DNA of 64,000 nucleotides from Avena insularis. Lineage: Eukaryota; Streptophyta; Magnoliopsida; Poales; Poaceae. The translations under genes were made by a program, and so were the position numbers. Below are positions 42,831-55,199 of this stretch, piece by piece. The notes beneath the pieces were generated by a model that was not told the DNA's origin, did not search any database, and saw only the letters and a list, made by a program, of their open reading frames with translations. The stretch is taken from assembly GCA_023614405.1 (NCBI GenBank), contig CM042697.1, positions 160,804,149-160,868,148 of the forward strand. The letters run 5' to 3'. Position 1 is the stretch's first letter. Every line of letters starts with the position of its first letter.

Positions 42831-45543
42831 TGTAACATCCCAGATTTTAAAATGGGAAAGATTCATAGGATTCATATGCATTGCATTAAGCATCTTGCAA
42901 AAATCACAATTTCAAAACCATTTGTGAAGGACCCTATTTGAAAAACCCTTATATGCATCTATTAGGTATTGTTTCAAAAACCTATGTTTGAATATTTTGA
43001 ATGGATATGATCATGTATCCCTATTAGTCCATATTCATATTATGAATTTTAGAAAAAAATACAAATTAGTTTGAGATCATTTTGAGCTTTGATGCAAAAT
43101 ATATTAAATAATCAAGGAAATGAGAAAGAATAAAAGGGAAAAAAACTAAACCTACTCTACCCAGCCGGCTGAGCCAGCCTAGCCCAACCAGCCAGCTCCC
43201 CTCTCCACGCTCACAGCTGGCAAGAAGCAAAGAATAATGCCCACCTAGCTGCAAGTACCAAATGCCCAGCCGGCTCCTCTAGCCCGTCACTGACAAGTGC
43301 GACCCACCGCTCATCTTCTTCCCCAGGCAGGAACTCAACCCGCACGGGACACGCCTCCGACCTCGTTCCGAACCCCACGAAATCGGCCGATTCCAGTCCG
43401 ATTTTTCTGCCCCGTGCACGCCACCCACCCTTATAAATCTCCCGCATCTAGCCGTATGGTTTTTTTCGTTTCTTTTGCAACCCTAGCGTCGCCATGGAGT
43501 TCTCCCGATCTCGCCGCCGACCGCCACCACCGCGAGCTTGCACACAAGGGTTCCGAGCCTCCCCACTCCTTCCTTTCCCCTCCTTGAGCTTCCACATGAC
43601 CTCCCTCCCCTCCTCATGATTTTTTCCCTCTCTGTAGAAGCCCACATCACCTGATATTCGATGTCGGAGCACCATCGGAGGAGCACCGCTCCAGTCGTCC
43701 CTCACCGCCGCTAGAGGAAGCAAACAACCATGCCTTCCTCACCATAAACATCGCCGTGCCGCACCACCCCTCGTAGTCCACTCCGATTTCCCGGGAACAC
43801 GTCGGAGCGCCCCCTACATCACCGTCTGAACCAACCGACGCCGTCTGCTGCCGCTATCCTCCAACTTGCCGGTGAGCACCAAGCCCAACTAGTCCACGCC
43901 GTCGGATCGAGAACCCACGGCCCAGATTGTTCCTTTGACCACGTGGATGATCGTTGACCAGTCAGCGCAGCGCTGAGTCAGCTGCTGCGTCAGCGGGAAT
44001 ATGCTAGGGAATATTCTCCCGGGATTTCTAGAATAAGAAAATAGACCGAAATTGGTGTAAATTTGTAAAATTCACAGAAAATTGAATATAGCTCAGAAAA
44101 ATACAAATAAGATATGCCTGGATTGAGAATAATGTGTAGAATATTATCATGCAATAAAATTCGTAATTTGACCAATGAATATTTCTTGGATTATGTAAAT
44201 CTATTATATGGTAAATAATTCATAGGAAAATATCCACAACTCCAAAATTGGCAAATTTGGTGTCTATGGATTCAGAAAATTGTAATACACGTCACTGTAG
44301 CATTAGTTGAATTTGTTACAGTACACAATAATTATCTATGATTAAATCCATTAAATTAGTATTTTGGCTATAACTTTTAATCTATAAATCATTTCAAGAT
44401 GAAACCAGTGACAAATGAAAGCTATGAACATTATATATCCAGTAGAATGGTTCTCATAATTTTATGAAACTATTCTGTACTAAAAGAATTCAGAATTCAT
44501 TAATGCCTATTTATAGCCTATTTGTTTAATGGAAAATGTTTATGGAAAGCTTTTGATCTTGTTTCTCTTTTCTAAAATGCATGCATACTGTTTTTTGTGT
44601 GTTGCTGTACTATATGATTGATTGCAATTTTTGTTTTGCACAATAGATTGCCCGGAGTGCGATATTTGTGATTGCGATGACTGTGTGAACGATTGCTACA
44701 ACTGAGGCAAGTGTCACTATCATGAATCTCCTATTGTTTTATTATGCATTTATTTTTCAGTAGCTTGCATTGAAGGAAATGTTTTATACTATACATGCTA
44801 TGCTATGGTGTGAGTACCCAATAGAATTGTCATAGACCCCAGTTGATTCCTTGATAGTCATCGTATTGTAGATGCTTAGCCATGCTATTAGTTGCGTGGG
44901 TGGTTTTCATGATACATATGTGTATTAGAAGGATTATGTTTTGCTTAAATGAAAACCACTTAATCAATGAATCACCTGGGTGGAATGGCATTGATTGGGT
45001 CATCGAGTGAGGATTTTGGTGGGGATTGCCACCCAGGCTTCAAAGAGATAATAGGCGGTCTTGATTAGTAACTTCCATGTACAACCACATGTCATATGGG
45101 CTCTGAATTGACTGAGTAAGTTATGGGATCATGTCCTACCGTGACTAGCATATGTAGGTGTTGATAGGATGGTACGGTCCGGAGTTAGGCTCATGATTAT
45201 GCTTCCCAAAGGTCTCGTCCTAGTCTTCTCTCAAAAGGGGTTGATCGGGTCTTGTGGGTAAAGTGTACTAGCCTCTATAGATGGTTTATGAACTAAGTAG
45301 TTTGCCATTTCCCCGGTAATGGAAAATTATGAGTAACTTCTCTTGACGCAGTTGAAAAGTCTCATTCATTCTAATTTCTCTAATAAAACTTGATGGGTGA
45401 ACTTAATGGGTTATATGAGCACTTGAGTGACTCAATGTGTCCATAGTTTTTAGGAGCTGTCGTGTGACTCGAGTTGTTCTTAGTTATTTTGATGAACTAA
45501 AACTTTATTTAAAAAGGCAGGAGAAAATGCTGCTTTCTGCAAG
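42831..45543 (+). repeat. LTR of element B, copy 2, 3'-truncated
   Basis: Starts TGTAACATCCCAG; collinear with copy 1 including the empty site for element R (44653-44657). TATA at 43431-43438. It stops at GCTTTCTGCAA (45543), equivalent to 36144 of copy 1, so about 0.4 kb of the LTR end is missing and M-type interior follows. Confidence 0.88.
43431..43438 (+). promoter_or_regulatory. Putative TATA box, B LTR copy 2
   Basis: TTATAAAT in the same context as 20808-20815. Confidence 0.6.
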
Positions 45544-45749
45544 ACCATAGGAGACCCTAGTTTAGAATGGAGTATTTATGAAAACTTAGTTTCAAAACAA
45601 AAGAAGTGAGTATTTATGAAAACTTATTCTCATTCTTATCACTTAGATTCTTTCATGAAAATTCATGTTCCTCAAAAATTCTTGCAAACTTACATAAAAT
45701 TTGACACACTTGATCACTCTATTAACTTACTCATCCTACATTCTTCTAG

Positions 45750-46542
45750 ATGGACGTGAAGTATAGCAAGTTCTATCAGTTGGGAAATGGAGGAGATCTC
45801 ATCTTTGAGCGTGACTTGGACCAGCTTTCGGAACTTCTGGAGCGTCTGCACCCCGAGTTCTTCGGATCTCAGCTCAATGATCAGGAAGGAGAGGAATTGC
45901 AATGGCTGATTGTTGCAAGTCTCCAAGGAAAGATTGAAGCCACCACCTCAGAGGGAATTCAGTTCACCTTGATAGAGAACAACTGGCTCGATGGACTTAC
46001 CAGGGCAATGCAGGAAGCTCTTGCCCGTCTTTGTGGGCAGAGTATCAATCAGATCAAGGGCACCCGCTTCGACTTTTGCCCAAGGCATGTCGTTATGGGA
46101 CAGCCGCTGGAGGCACCATATCACCCTAAGCTGTAGAATCAAGTGGACCACCTTAGCTTCATGATGTATGACCGGCAGAAGGAGTTATACAATGCCCGCT
46201 CCTACGCCAACCACAACTATGCCATCGCTGTCCAGAAGGACCAGACCATTGCCATGCTAGTGGAGGATCGCCAGTCTCGTTGCCGCCAGCTTGACAAGAA
46301 GGAGCACACCATTTCCCGTCTTCGTCACAGGATCACAGAGTTGGAGGAAACCGTCCACGAGAGGGACATGCAGCTTGAGGAGAGGGAGAATGTAGGAGAG
46401 GACATCTGTGGAGACCCCTACTCCTATCTCAGTGACGATGATGACTTTCTCGAAGATCAAGCCAGACTTCTTCACCGATGAGGATGACTTCGCCTTCATT
46501 GATGACGATGATGATGATGAGGACACCGATTCCAAGGAGTAG
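45750..46542 (+). pseudogene. Accessory ORF upstream of gag, M relative
   Basis: Starts MDVKYSKFYQLGNGGDL. N-terminal domain with SEGIQFTLIENNWLDGL and the helix AMQEALARLCGQSINQI, KGTRFDFCP, then from about residue 130 a charged coiled coil (LDKKEHTISRLRHRITELEE) and an acidic tail (SDDDDFLED). One in-frame TAG (46134-46136) where M has a Lys codon, and a 2-nt loss near 46465, disable it. The acidic end TDSKE with double TAG (46540) is readable in the shifted frame. It is homologous to 57500-58294 and to ORF 2 of element A. Confidence 0.75.
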
Positions 46543-46784
46543 TAGCACTTGAGCACTAGCGTTAGTGAGTTGTATATGGTCCCACTGTATCGTAGTTTCA
46601 TAGAATGGTTCTTAAAACCATCTGTTTCCTTGTTGTTGTGTGTGTTTGTATCATGTGCTATGTATGAATGAATGAAAAGCAAGTTGCTAGAAAAATCTGA
46701 GTCAAATTTCAAAAACTTTTCAAAAACAAAAACCCTAAACCTTAGAAATTTCCCTTTTTTCTCATGATCTATCTCAATCTTCTG

Positions 46785-46931
46785 ATGCCTCACGGAGGAA
46801 GCACTTCATCCCCGGACCCAATGTTGCATATCTTGCAAATGTTGGTTTCTGACCGTGAAGCTGAAAGAGCCGAACGTCAAGCCAACTTAGCCACCCTTCA
46901 GCACATAGCTCAGATGGCCAACAAAAAATAA
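46785..46931 (+). pseudogene. gag: gag 5' end, M relative (truncated)
   Basis: 48 codons: MPHGGSTSSPDPMLHILQML, then SDREAERAERQANLATLQH. It matches the start of gag in element M, where the ATG has become ATA. It runs into TAA at 46929 just past the junction with the next element. Confidence 0.75.
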
Positions 46932-49851
46932 AGGATCAACAAAGCAAGGGTGAGTACAGGGTGTACTCCGCAAGACTTATGGCTGGTGGAGTTGTTTTGC
47001 ATAAAGCTATCTTTGTTTATTAAACAGGAGGGAGAAGGAACTCGTCTAATTAGAGTGTTTTAAAAGGGGATAAGAGAGCGACATCTCTACAGAATTGATC
47101 ATCATCTTTTGATATCTAGCAAGTCATGATCATCGAACCTCATCTAGGATCACCCCTTGATACCCAAGAGGAAGCATCCTTAAGCACACTTTACTTGCCA
47201 AGTTTTACGATTAGGTTATAGTTCTCTATGATCCCACGTCCATTCCCAAGTCGTCTATAACCATGGACACGGCTTTTCAAAAAAATTAATACCCTGCAGG
47301 GGTGTACAATTTTACCCACATGCACCAACCGACTCTTAGCATCACTTGACACACTTCCTTGGTGTGCTGACAAAGGGTGGTCCACCGAAACCTTTCCCTT
47401 AATTTTGCCTAATCCATGAGTCACCAGAAGGGCTCCCGACTGCGGTAGTTGGCCTTACTCCCAGGCGGTCCTTGACTCTATGTACCGGGATCTAGTTAAA
47501 TGTCGAGCATCCTTCACCCGACCACGTCCTATATGATGCACCATCTTTAACCCATCCAAAATACAGATGCCAACTCCAAATCTCAAACTACGGACTCTTG
47601 GATTAGACTAGGCAAGTTGGGGTCAAGGGGTTTCCTAAGCCCCGTGTGGCTGTACGCTCATCTTGGTTCAAGAGGCAAGAACCCTAGGTCCTAAGGGTGG
47701 CAAGTATGGGACTGCAAAAACCACAACCCGCGTGGCCTCCCATACAAGCCTTAGCAGGTTTAACTCACATCACATGTCATACCACGTTCTCCTGTCCAAC
47801 TAGGTTCATTCAGAGCTCGGATCCATCAACCAGGTAAATCAACGGAACAACTAATCATGGCTAAGCACAACAGATAAAGTAGCTCTAGCAGCGCTCACAA
47901 GGCCAAACCCTAGTTATGATAGGAGAAATGGATCAAGGATTATAGTTTTAAAGGAAACATGCATCAGATAGGATTATTCTATCTATCGATAAAAGACTTT
48001 GGAATCGTATGCACATGGCAAGAATTTAAAACACTTGAAAGCATAGGATCATATCATGTATGGGGTTTTGATTGCCTTTGCCTATTGATACCCAATACAG
48101 ATCTTCAGATTCATCAGCTTGACTTGTTCGTCAATAACAAGGATATAGCTCTCCGGGGTTCATCTTGTTGGCATTGTTCGTCGATGACCTTCGATGGTCT
48201 TGGTCTCGATCTTCAATCTTGGAATCAATCTCGATTATGATATCGTATTCTACCGGGAAGAACCAAACACCAGAAAGAAAGGAAACAATCAACACGTGGC
48301 ATAGATGCAATGCTCAAACAAGGATGATGATATGACAAGTTAAAAGTTATTGGAATTTAAACACTAAACATGCTTGGTAATTTAATCGGGGTCCGAGAGG
48401 TCCAAACCCTAATTCGGAGAAACCCCGGATGCATATGAGAGGGTTCATTATGTTCTTATAACTAACTTGCAATTTAAGTTGTTTAACAATGCATTATTAT
48501 AGCCTAAATAGATAGAGTTCATTTTTCTGAATATTTTGATATATTATATACATTTTTCTGACTTATAAATAATAAGTTATTGAATTTATAAGTTATAATA
48601 ATTTATGAAATTATTTAAAATAACTTATATACTTTTTACACCATAGTCACAACTAGCCGCAGAGACAGGCATATGGGCCCTATGCCAACTCATCCTCCAC
48701 GTGGGCAGGGTGGGACCCAGGCCAGGTTGACTGGGGGATGACCCGCGAGCTGGCGTCATGCTGACATCAGATCAACGACGGGGAATGCGATTGGGTTTCC
48801 GCGGACAAGGAGATCAGGCGCGAGTGGCTCAGCATGACACGGGCGACCGTTTAGCGGTGGATCCACTTAGTTTTGGTTGCCGGAACAACGACGATGACGA
48901 CTACTGGCGGCGGAGCACGGCGATATTCAGCGACAGGGCAAATCAGAGAGGGAGGGGATGCGTGGGGTGGTGCCTGAGCACCGCTTGCTTACCAGAAGCA
49001 CGAAGAGGTGGTCAGCGAGGAAGGGCGCGGTCGGAAACGATGGCGATTGGTGACCGCTGTGGCGACCGGAGTTGGGGACGGGGTGGTCGATTGTGGCGAT
49101 TGGAGGCCTGCGGGCTCGATTCGGTTGATGAGGAAGCTCATCTCAATGAGGTGGAGATGTTGGTAGGCTCGGCGAGGCTCAGGGAGGTCGGGAGCAATGG
49201 AGAACAGTGATGTCCGACGGCTAGGGTTTGGTCTACCTCACAGGGAGAAGATGAGAGGGGTCGGGAGAGAGAGTGAAAGTGGATGAAGACGAGAGAGAGG
49301 GGTCTTATCTTCTCCTGCGACACGATAGATGGCAGAGCGCAGGCGGCGGATATCAACGGCGCCGGTGACGACATAGAGGAGCTTGCGGGAGCGAGGAAGA
49401 CGACGAGGATAGATGGCTGAAGGGGTATGGGCCAAGTCTGGGCCAGACTGGGCCGCGCGGGAGTGCGCTGAGCAGCAGAGAGAGCGGAAGGGAGAGGTGG
49501 GCCGGCCTGGAAAGGGTTTCTGGCTCTGTTTTTTATTGAAACCTTTTTCATTTCTGTTTCATTTCTTTTTGGTAATTTCAAATACAAAACTATTTTGGGC
49601 ATTTCAAAAATGCCATAGATTTTTGTAAAAGCTTTGAAATAATGTGAGGCCCTTGTCACATTTTGGGCTTCACATATTTTTGACCATTTTCAAAATATTT
49701 GAAATCATTTGAAATAGTTACAAAGAGAGGGGGAATATTAGGGTTTAGGGTTTTGCTTTAATTTTTCTTAGTTTCATTTTTAGAATATGATGCTCATGAA
49801 TGCACATTCAAACCCTAATTATTAAATTGGTAAAACTGGGATTGTTACAAT
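46932..49851 (-). repeat. 3' LTR of element N (Tekay type), U5 end missing
   Basis: Minus-strand LTR starting TGTAACAATCCCAG (49851), preceded by a Tekay-style pol end (GAATCTTGGGTCAAGATTC) and AAGTGGGATATGAT. The palindromic block is at 47253-47301 with CCCTGCAGGG instead of CTCTGCAGAG. Compared with M, the last 0.3 kb of the LTR (low-coordinate side) is lost at the junction near 46932. The GC-rich zone 48650-49500 is the leader; the frame at 48758-49210 is not judged a gene. Confidence 0.72.
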
Positions 49852-50325
49852 CATATCCCACTTAAAAGAATCTTGACCCAAGATTCCTAGGTAGGAAGAT
49901 AGAAGGAACAGGGTCACACTAAACTTCGACGAACTTCTGGAATAGGTTGATCCATGCCACCATGACGAGTGGACGAAGCGCTTCGTAATCTTCAAGGTGG
50001 CTGCTCACACTAAGGAAGAGAGGGAATGACACAAAACCACAAACTGAGTATCTCATGGTTAACTCATGGATAGATGCTACGCGAACATCTCTAGATCCAA
50101 TTACATGAAACATGCCAAGGTAACGGAGGAAATCAAAGGAGATGGTTTTCAAGGTGACAGATAACTGGTCTTCATAAGGATTGAGACCATGGAGCTTGGA
50201 GAAGAGTTTTGAATTCTGAGGGAAGGAAACTTCCAACAGATGGAAAAAGATACGCAGACTTTGAGAGGTAAACCTCTACTGGACAACTTAAGTAGAGCTT
50301 TATAGGTGGAAGAGATAGATACCAA
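49852..50325 (-). mobile_element. Element N interior, 3' end
   Basis: Sequence between the N LTR and the insertion site of element M. A 105-residue minus frame (49919-50236, MEVSFPQNSKLFSKLHGLNP) is open but matches no domain I know; no chromodomain is seen. It continues on the far side of M at 62522. TSD of M: CAAAA at 50326-50330. Confidence 0.55.
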
Positions 50326-50330
50326 CAAAA
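50326..50330. repeat. Target-site duplication of element M
   Basis: CAAAA here and at 62517-62521, directly outside the LTR ends. Confidence 0.95.
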
Positions 50331-53300
50331 TGTGAACACCCGAATTTTTAATCCCGGATGCCTGTTATGCCATACATCGCAATCCCAGGATTACCATTTT
50401 TGCGAGACATGACAGATTTGGATATCACAGTACATCATCCATTACAAACGATACATAAGGTTTTACACAAATAAGGATCTCATGATCCAGTTCTTAATAC
50501 AACTCAAGCAGCGGAATAACGTAATAATAAAGGTAGCGTAGGCGAAGCTCCATCTTCGGGGTCACAAGCAATGCTGACGATGGGAGATGATCCTAGTTGT
50601 CATAACCTTCCTGTGGTCCATCATCCTGGTACTCCTCTTCATAGTCTGGCCACGGGAATATCCAGGGACAAAGCCATGAGTACTCTTTAAGTACTCGCAA
50701 ACTAATACTAACAAGTTAAGGGGGTTTTTGTAGTAGGACACTAAGCTCTAGGGTTGTTTTGCAAAAAGCCAGATTTACCTCTACCAAGTTCAGAAGCAAA
50801 GAAAACTAGTTGAAGTTTTATAACACCTAAGTGGGAACTTGAATTCATGTCACAACTCTGTTGTGGTCAATTCAAAGTCTCAATTCATTTCACAGGTCAT
50901 TTTGAAAACATCTGACAGGGGAATAGTATGGCCACTCCAACTATCCATAACCGCGGACGCGGCTATTCGAATAGTTTGACACTCTGTAGAGATTGTACAC
51001 TTTCACCACAACATTCGATACATCCGTCAGGAACAAATCATGAATTCACCATACTCAGTATGCGGATAATCAATCCTAACCTTTCAATTACATGCCCTAG
51101 TATAGGCACCTCTCCTGTGAGTTTGGCCTCCCAACCATGACCAACTGTCATCTTGGGTACTGCACAGGTGGACAATCTTCACAAGGTAGCCTCACTCAGA
51201 CCTTGGCCGTGACGGAACCCACACTAAGGTATATAAGTTTCTAGTCAAGCCCTAACCAATTTTTGGGTATTGTGGTTGTACGGTAAAATTGGAATGTATC
51301 GCATCCAGGCAACCATCAGTTTTATAAAGGGCTAAGGCTCATGCCTCAACATTTGCATCATCAAAATCATTCGGTGTTCGGAAACAGATGTCTAAACATT
51401 TTAGTAGAATGAGTCATCATTCCAAGGTTTTCATAACCATTTTCACCAAGTATTCCCATCTAAAGCTGATCAAGTTTTATGCTTAGCACTAGCATCTACA
51501 AGTGGGGAAAGTACTAATGAGGTGTGGTAAACAAGTGGAGATTAATGAAGTTCAATCTCATGCCTTAGGATGACATCAAGATTATCTAGCTTAGGCCAAA
51601 TTTAATGCTCTTTATGCAACCTTAAATTATCTTTCTAGAATCTATAAGTCACTTAAGTAAACTCTAAGAGAAAGCTTTGATAAAGAAATAAAATATAAAG
51701 CTTGCAAGTAAAACTAGGATTGGGTATCATCAAATATGTCCAACCAAGCATGCTTAGTGCATTGCATAGGTTATCTAACTTTCATAATTGCAAGTGTTAG
51801 CTTGCCTTATGCAGAGCAGTGTTTGAAGTTCTCCTCGGCTTCTTCTTCGTAGTATCCTCCTCCCTCCTCGTATCCTTGGTCGGTACTAGCATGTATAAAT
51901 AAATACGAGGTAAACAATCACCAAACAATACTTAACTATTTTCAATCATCACACAAAGTTGCACTATAAATGATCTAGCATCATCACTAACCTTACAAGA
52001 TTAAATCTTTTGTCTTATTTATTTTATTTTTAGAAAAATAATTTCTACTCATTGAAAAACTACTTAAGATTTAATATTCTCCAACTCAAACATGGGATCA
52101 TGTTGACACATGTCATCACCACATATTTCAGTACATGGGAATGTGATTTAAAGTGGTGTCACAATTTAATAAGGTTTAACCTTTTTATTTTAAATAATTA
52201 AAGTGACAAGAAATGCCTATGTGGCATTCTTTTATTACTTGAACATTATTTCTGTAAGTAAAACCATATGTTTTTATATATTCTGAAAGGTATGATAAAT
52301 GTGATTTTTGAGAGTTGGAATCAACTCAAAAGCTATTATGGTTGAATTTTGAAAAATGTTTGAATGCTGAAAAGCTTCTGACTTGATATTTTTACCAAGG
52401 TTGATCTACAGATCCAAATCATTTGAATCCAACGGGCTTGGATTAAGCATTTCAGTACCTTTCTGACAAAATTAGTTTCATGAATTTTGGTTCACTACAT
52501 CGAGCTGGGTTGATTTTTGAATATAGGTACATAACTGAGTTTGAATTAAAATAGAAAAAACTAAATTCAAACGGTTGGGCTGCGCGGGAAGGGTTAATGG
52601 GCCGACCAGTGTCACTCCGTAGCGCGGGGCTCAGCTGACAGGGGGTTCCACCAGTCAGTGGCTCATAACACGCGAAGCGGTATGGGGCTGTGTGGTTTGT
52701 TGGATTAGAAGGGATATCGACGGCTGGGGATCGTCATCGATGATGAACATGTCACCGGCGAGCTCGAACCCTAGCGGCTCAGTGGCGGTGCATAGGGGGC
52801 ATACCAGGGCTCCAGCGACGACGGCGAGGCGGGCAAACGAACGAGTGGTCAACGGCGAGCTCAGGGATGGTCGAGGCAGCTCCGGGGGTGGTCGAAATCA
52901 ACGACTCCCTTCTTCTCTAGAGGCGGCCTGCTCCGGCGCAATTCCGGCGAACTGCTGCTCCTCGTGCTCCGGCTAGAGGGTGGAATGATCAGTGAGGTGA
53001 GGGGAGTGTAATGGTGTGCTTCAAACGACTGGGGGTCGCCTCCTTTTATAGGCTCGGCGTGAGCGAGGAGGATGGGCGTATGGCGATGGCTACGGGCGAC
53101 GAGCGGCATGGCTGAGGTTGGCGGTCGACGGGCGGTCTCCTAGCGATGCTCTAGAGCTTAAATGCATGCTTAGGGGCGGTGGCAATCGGTCGGGAACGTG
53201 CGGTGCTCTGCGTGGCAGAGGCGGTGTCTTCGACGGCGAGCGGTGGCTACGGGGTACGGGCGAGGAAACGATCATGTCCAGTGGTCTCCTAGGACGGTGG

Positions 53301-54311
53301 GGTTCATGCTGGCGGGCGGAAAGGGCTCGAGGTGGTCGGGTTGAGTGGGAAAGGCGCATGCACGGTGGTGCGCGTCGGCATGGTCGAAAGCGGCGCGGGC
53401 ACGGCGTTCCTAGCAGTTCTTGTCTCTGTCTTTGAGCTAGGGCTGGTCGAGAGGGGGCGGTGAGGCATGTGGAGCATGCTAGACAAGGTGGGCGCAGCTA
53501 GTTCTTCCTCTAGCTTTCTTTCCATACTGGGGTGGTATGGTGAAGCTTGGCCTCCTCACCATTGATGGCAATGGCAAGCTCATAGTGGTGCTAGAGGTTA
53601 CTCACTAAGCTAGATGATCTACTAAAGGTTTGTTGTGAGCTAGAGAGGGGACAAGGTTGGCCAAATCACTGCTCAAAATAGTGTTTGTTGTTTGATTGGT
53701 TTGAATCTGCAAGGTGTTTGATGAAATGGTCGCAAGAACTTGAATTTTGAAAAGATTTTTGGTGGGTGTGCTAGGCATGTGTTTAGGATTCTGTGGGTGC
53801 TTGGGTTTTGAAAATTGAACTTGTTTGAGTGGTTTTTGAAATAGTGGGATCTTCCCATATGAGATAGATTCAATTTTAAACTGTCATTTAAACTGAGCAC
53901 TTGAATGTTTTTGGATGATCACAAAGTGGGCCTTGGTACCTTAATATGAGTACTAACAAGGGGTGCAAAGATCCACAAATGTTTCTGTTGAGTTTTGAGT
54001 GCTTGGAATAGCCAAATTATGCATGAGAGTTAATTTGGCCAAAGTGACCATTCACTTCATTTGTTCATTTTGAGTTGTTTGTATTTATGAAAAGTTTTGG
54101 AATGATTTATATGATGTTTATTTCACCTAAGAATCATTTTACAAGCAAAGAAAGACAGAACCATGTCAATTCAAAAGAATCCAAATTTTGAATACACACA
54201 CATATGAATGCTTTCATAATTTTAGTTGGAAAAGTTTTTGTTAACCCTAATTTTGATGATTAGAGTTTGATGATCCAAGTTTAACATTTTGATGATTAGA
54301 GTTTGATGATC
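50331..54311 (-). repeat. 3' LTR of element M, start deleted
   Basis: Plus-strand start TGTGAACACCCG; collinear with 58525-62516 until about 54286. There a 25-nt piece (54251-54275) is repeated at 54287-54311 and joins directly to the chromodomain sequence. The U3 start ATTTTTGGGATGTTACA (plus view) is missing. TATA (minus) at 53042-53051. Confidence 0.9.
53042..53051 (-). promoter_or_regulatory. Putative TATA box, 3' LTR of M
   Basis: Minus strand CTATAAAAGG; same place as the box at 61241-61250. Confidence 0.55.
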
Positions 54312-54716
54312 TTCGCGCTCCCAGGTAGCTTCTTATTCTGTGTGGTTGCTCCACCGAATCTTGAGAAACTTGATGCTTCGGGTTCTGGTAGTTCTGAAAG
54401 CTTCTTCCAAAATACGGATGGGTACTTCGGGACAGGTCAGGTCATCATTGAGCTCTATGGTCTGGTGATAAATATTCTTGAACACTTCAGTCTTCTCCGG
54501 AACTTCGAGGCACTTGCGAAGTAATGAGATATGGAACACATTGTGCACGGCTGACATTTCTTCTGGCAGTTCCAATTGATACGACACTTCTCCTCGACGG
54601 TTCAGAATTTGAAGGGGTCGATATATCTGGGGGATAACTTTCCTTTCAGTTGGAAACATTGCATTCCCTTTAACGGCGACACTTTCAGATATACAAAATC
54701 CCGATATTGAAAGCAA
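54312..54716 (-). pseudogene. pol (IN/CHD): Integrase C-terminus and chromodomain of element M
   Basis: Frame 54716-54333: IYRPLQILNRRGEVSYQLEL and VHNVFHISLLRKCLE, the usual C-terminal integrase module. The chromodomain follows: EVPIRILEEAFRTTRTRSIK and FLKIRWSNHTE, then a TAA, then EATWERED, cut at 54311. Chromodomains of chromoviruses bind histone marks and steer insertion. A 1-nt loss near 54704 shifts the frame relative to the integrase core. The tail after EATWERED is deleted. Confidence 0.9.
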
Positions 54717-55199
54717 GGTCTCGACGTCTCTTCTCGGCGTAACTCTTCTGTCTTGACTGGGCTATCTTGAGGTGCTCACGAATCTTGTGTACCTTCTCTT
54801 CTGCATCTCGTAGGACGTCAGGTCCGAAAATATGACTCTCTCCTACTTCCGACCAGTTCAAAGGGGTGCGACACTTCCTTCCATACATGAATTCAAATGG
54901 GGCCATTTGCAAATTGGCTTGATAACTGTTGTTGTATGAAAATTCTGCAAATGGCAGACAGTCTTCCCATTTCGATCCATACTCTAACACACATGCTCTC
55001 AACATATCTTCGAGTATTTGATTTACTCGCTCTGTTTGTCCGTCGGTCTGAGGGTGATAAGCTGTGCTGAAATATAGTCGTGTTCCTAAACCTTCTTGGA
55101 CTTTCTTCCAGAATATCGAGGTAAACTGAGTTCCTCGATCAGATACGATGTTCTTGGTGACTCCGTGCAAACTGACGATTCTAGCGATGTATAACTCCG
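54685..55199 (-). pseudogene. pol (IN): Integrase catalytic core (second half) of element M
   Basis: Frame 55170-54685 has NIVSDRGTQF (second catalytic Asp), AYHPQTDGQTERVNQILEDM (Glu), then PFAEFSYNNSYQANLQMAPF and GRKCRTPLNW, the standard Tekay core. A small deletion near 55243 (2 nt by comparison with the usual sequence) separates it from the first half. With the Asp of GMDFITGLP in the preceding frame, all three catalytic residues are present. Confidence 0.92.

Larger units (their letters stand above)
45544..46931 (+). mobile_element. Interior fragment of an M relative (plus strand)
   Basis: Collinear with the reverse complement of about 57115-58500 in element M: starts GACCATAGGAGACCCTAG about 20 nt after where the PBS would be, then the accessory ORF and the first 48 codons of gag. 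LTR and PBS are missing on the left, the rest of the element on the right. Together with element M it forms a roughly 1.4 kb inverted repeat about 10 kb apart. Confidence 0.88.

Noticed and set aside
48758..49659. Frames of 150 and 173 residues in GC-rich sequence, possible host gene
   Set aside because: They overlap on opposite strands, have low-complexity Arg/Gly/Ser composition, no known domain, and lie in the leader zone of the N LTR.
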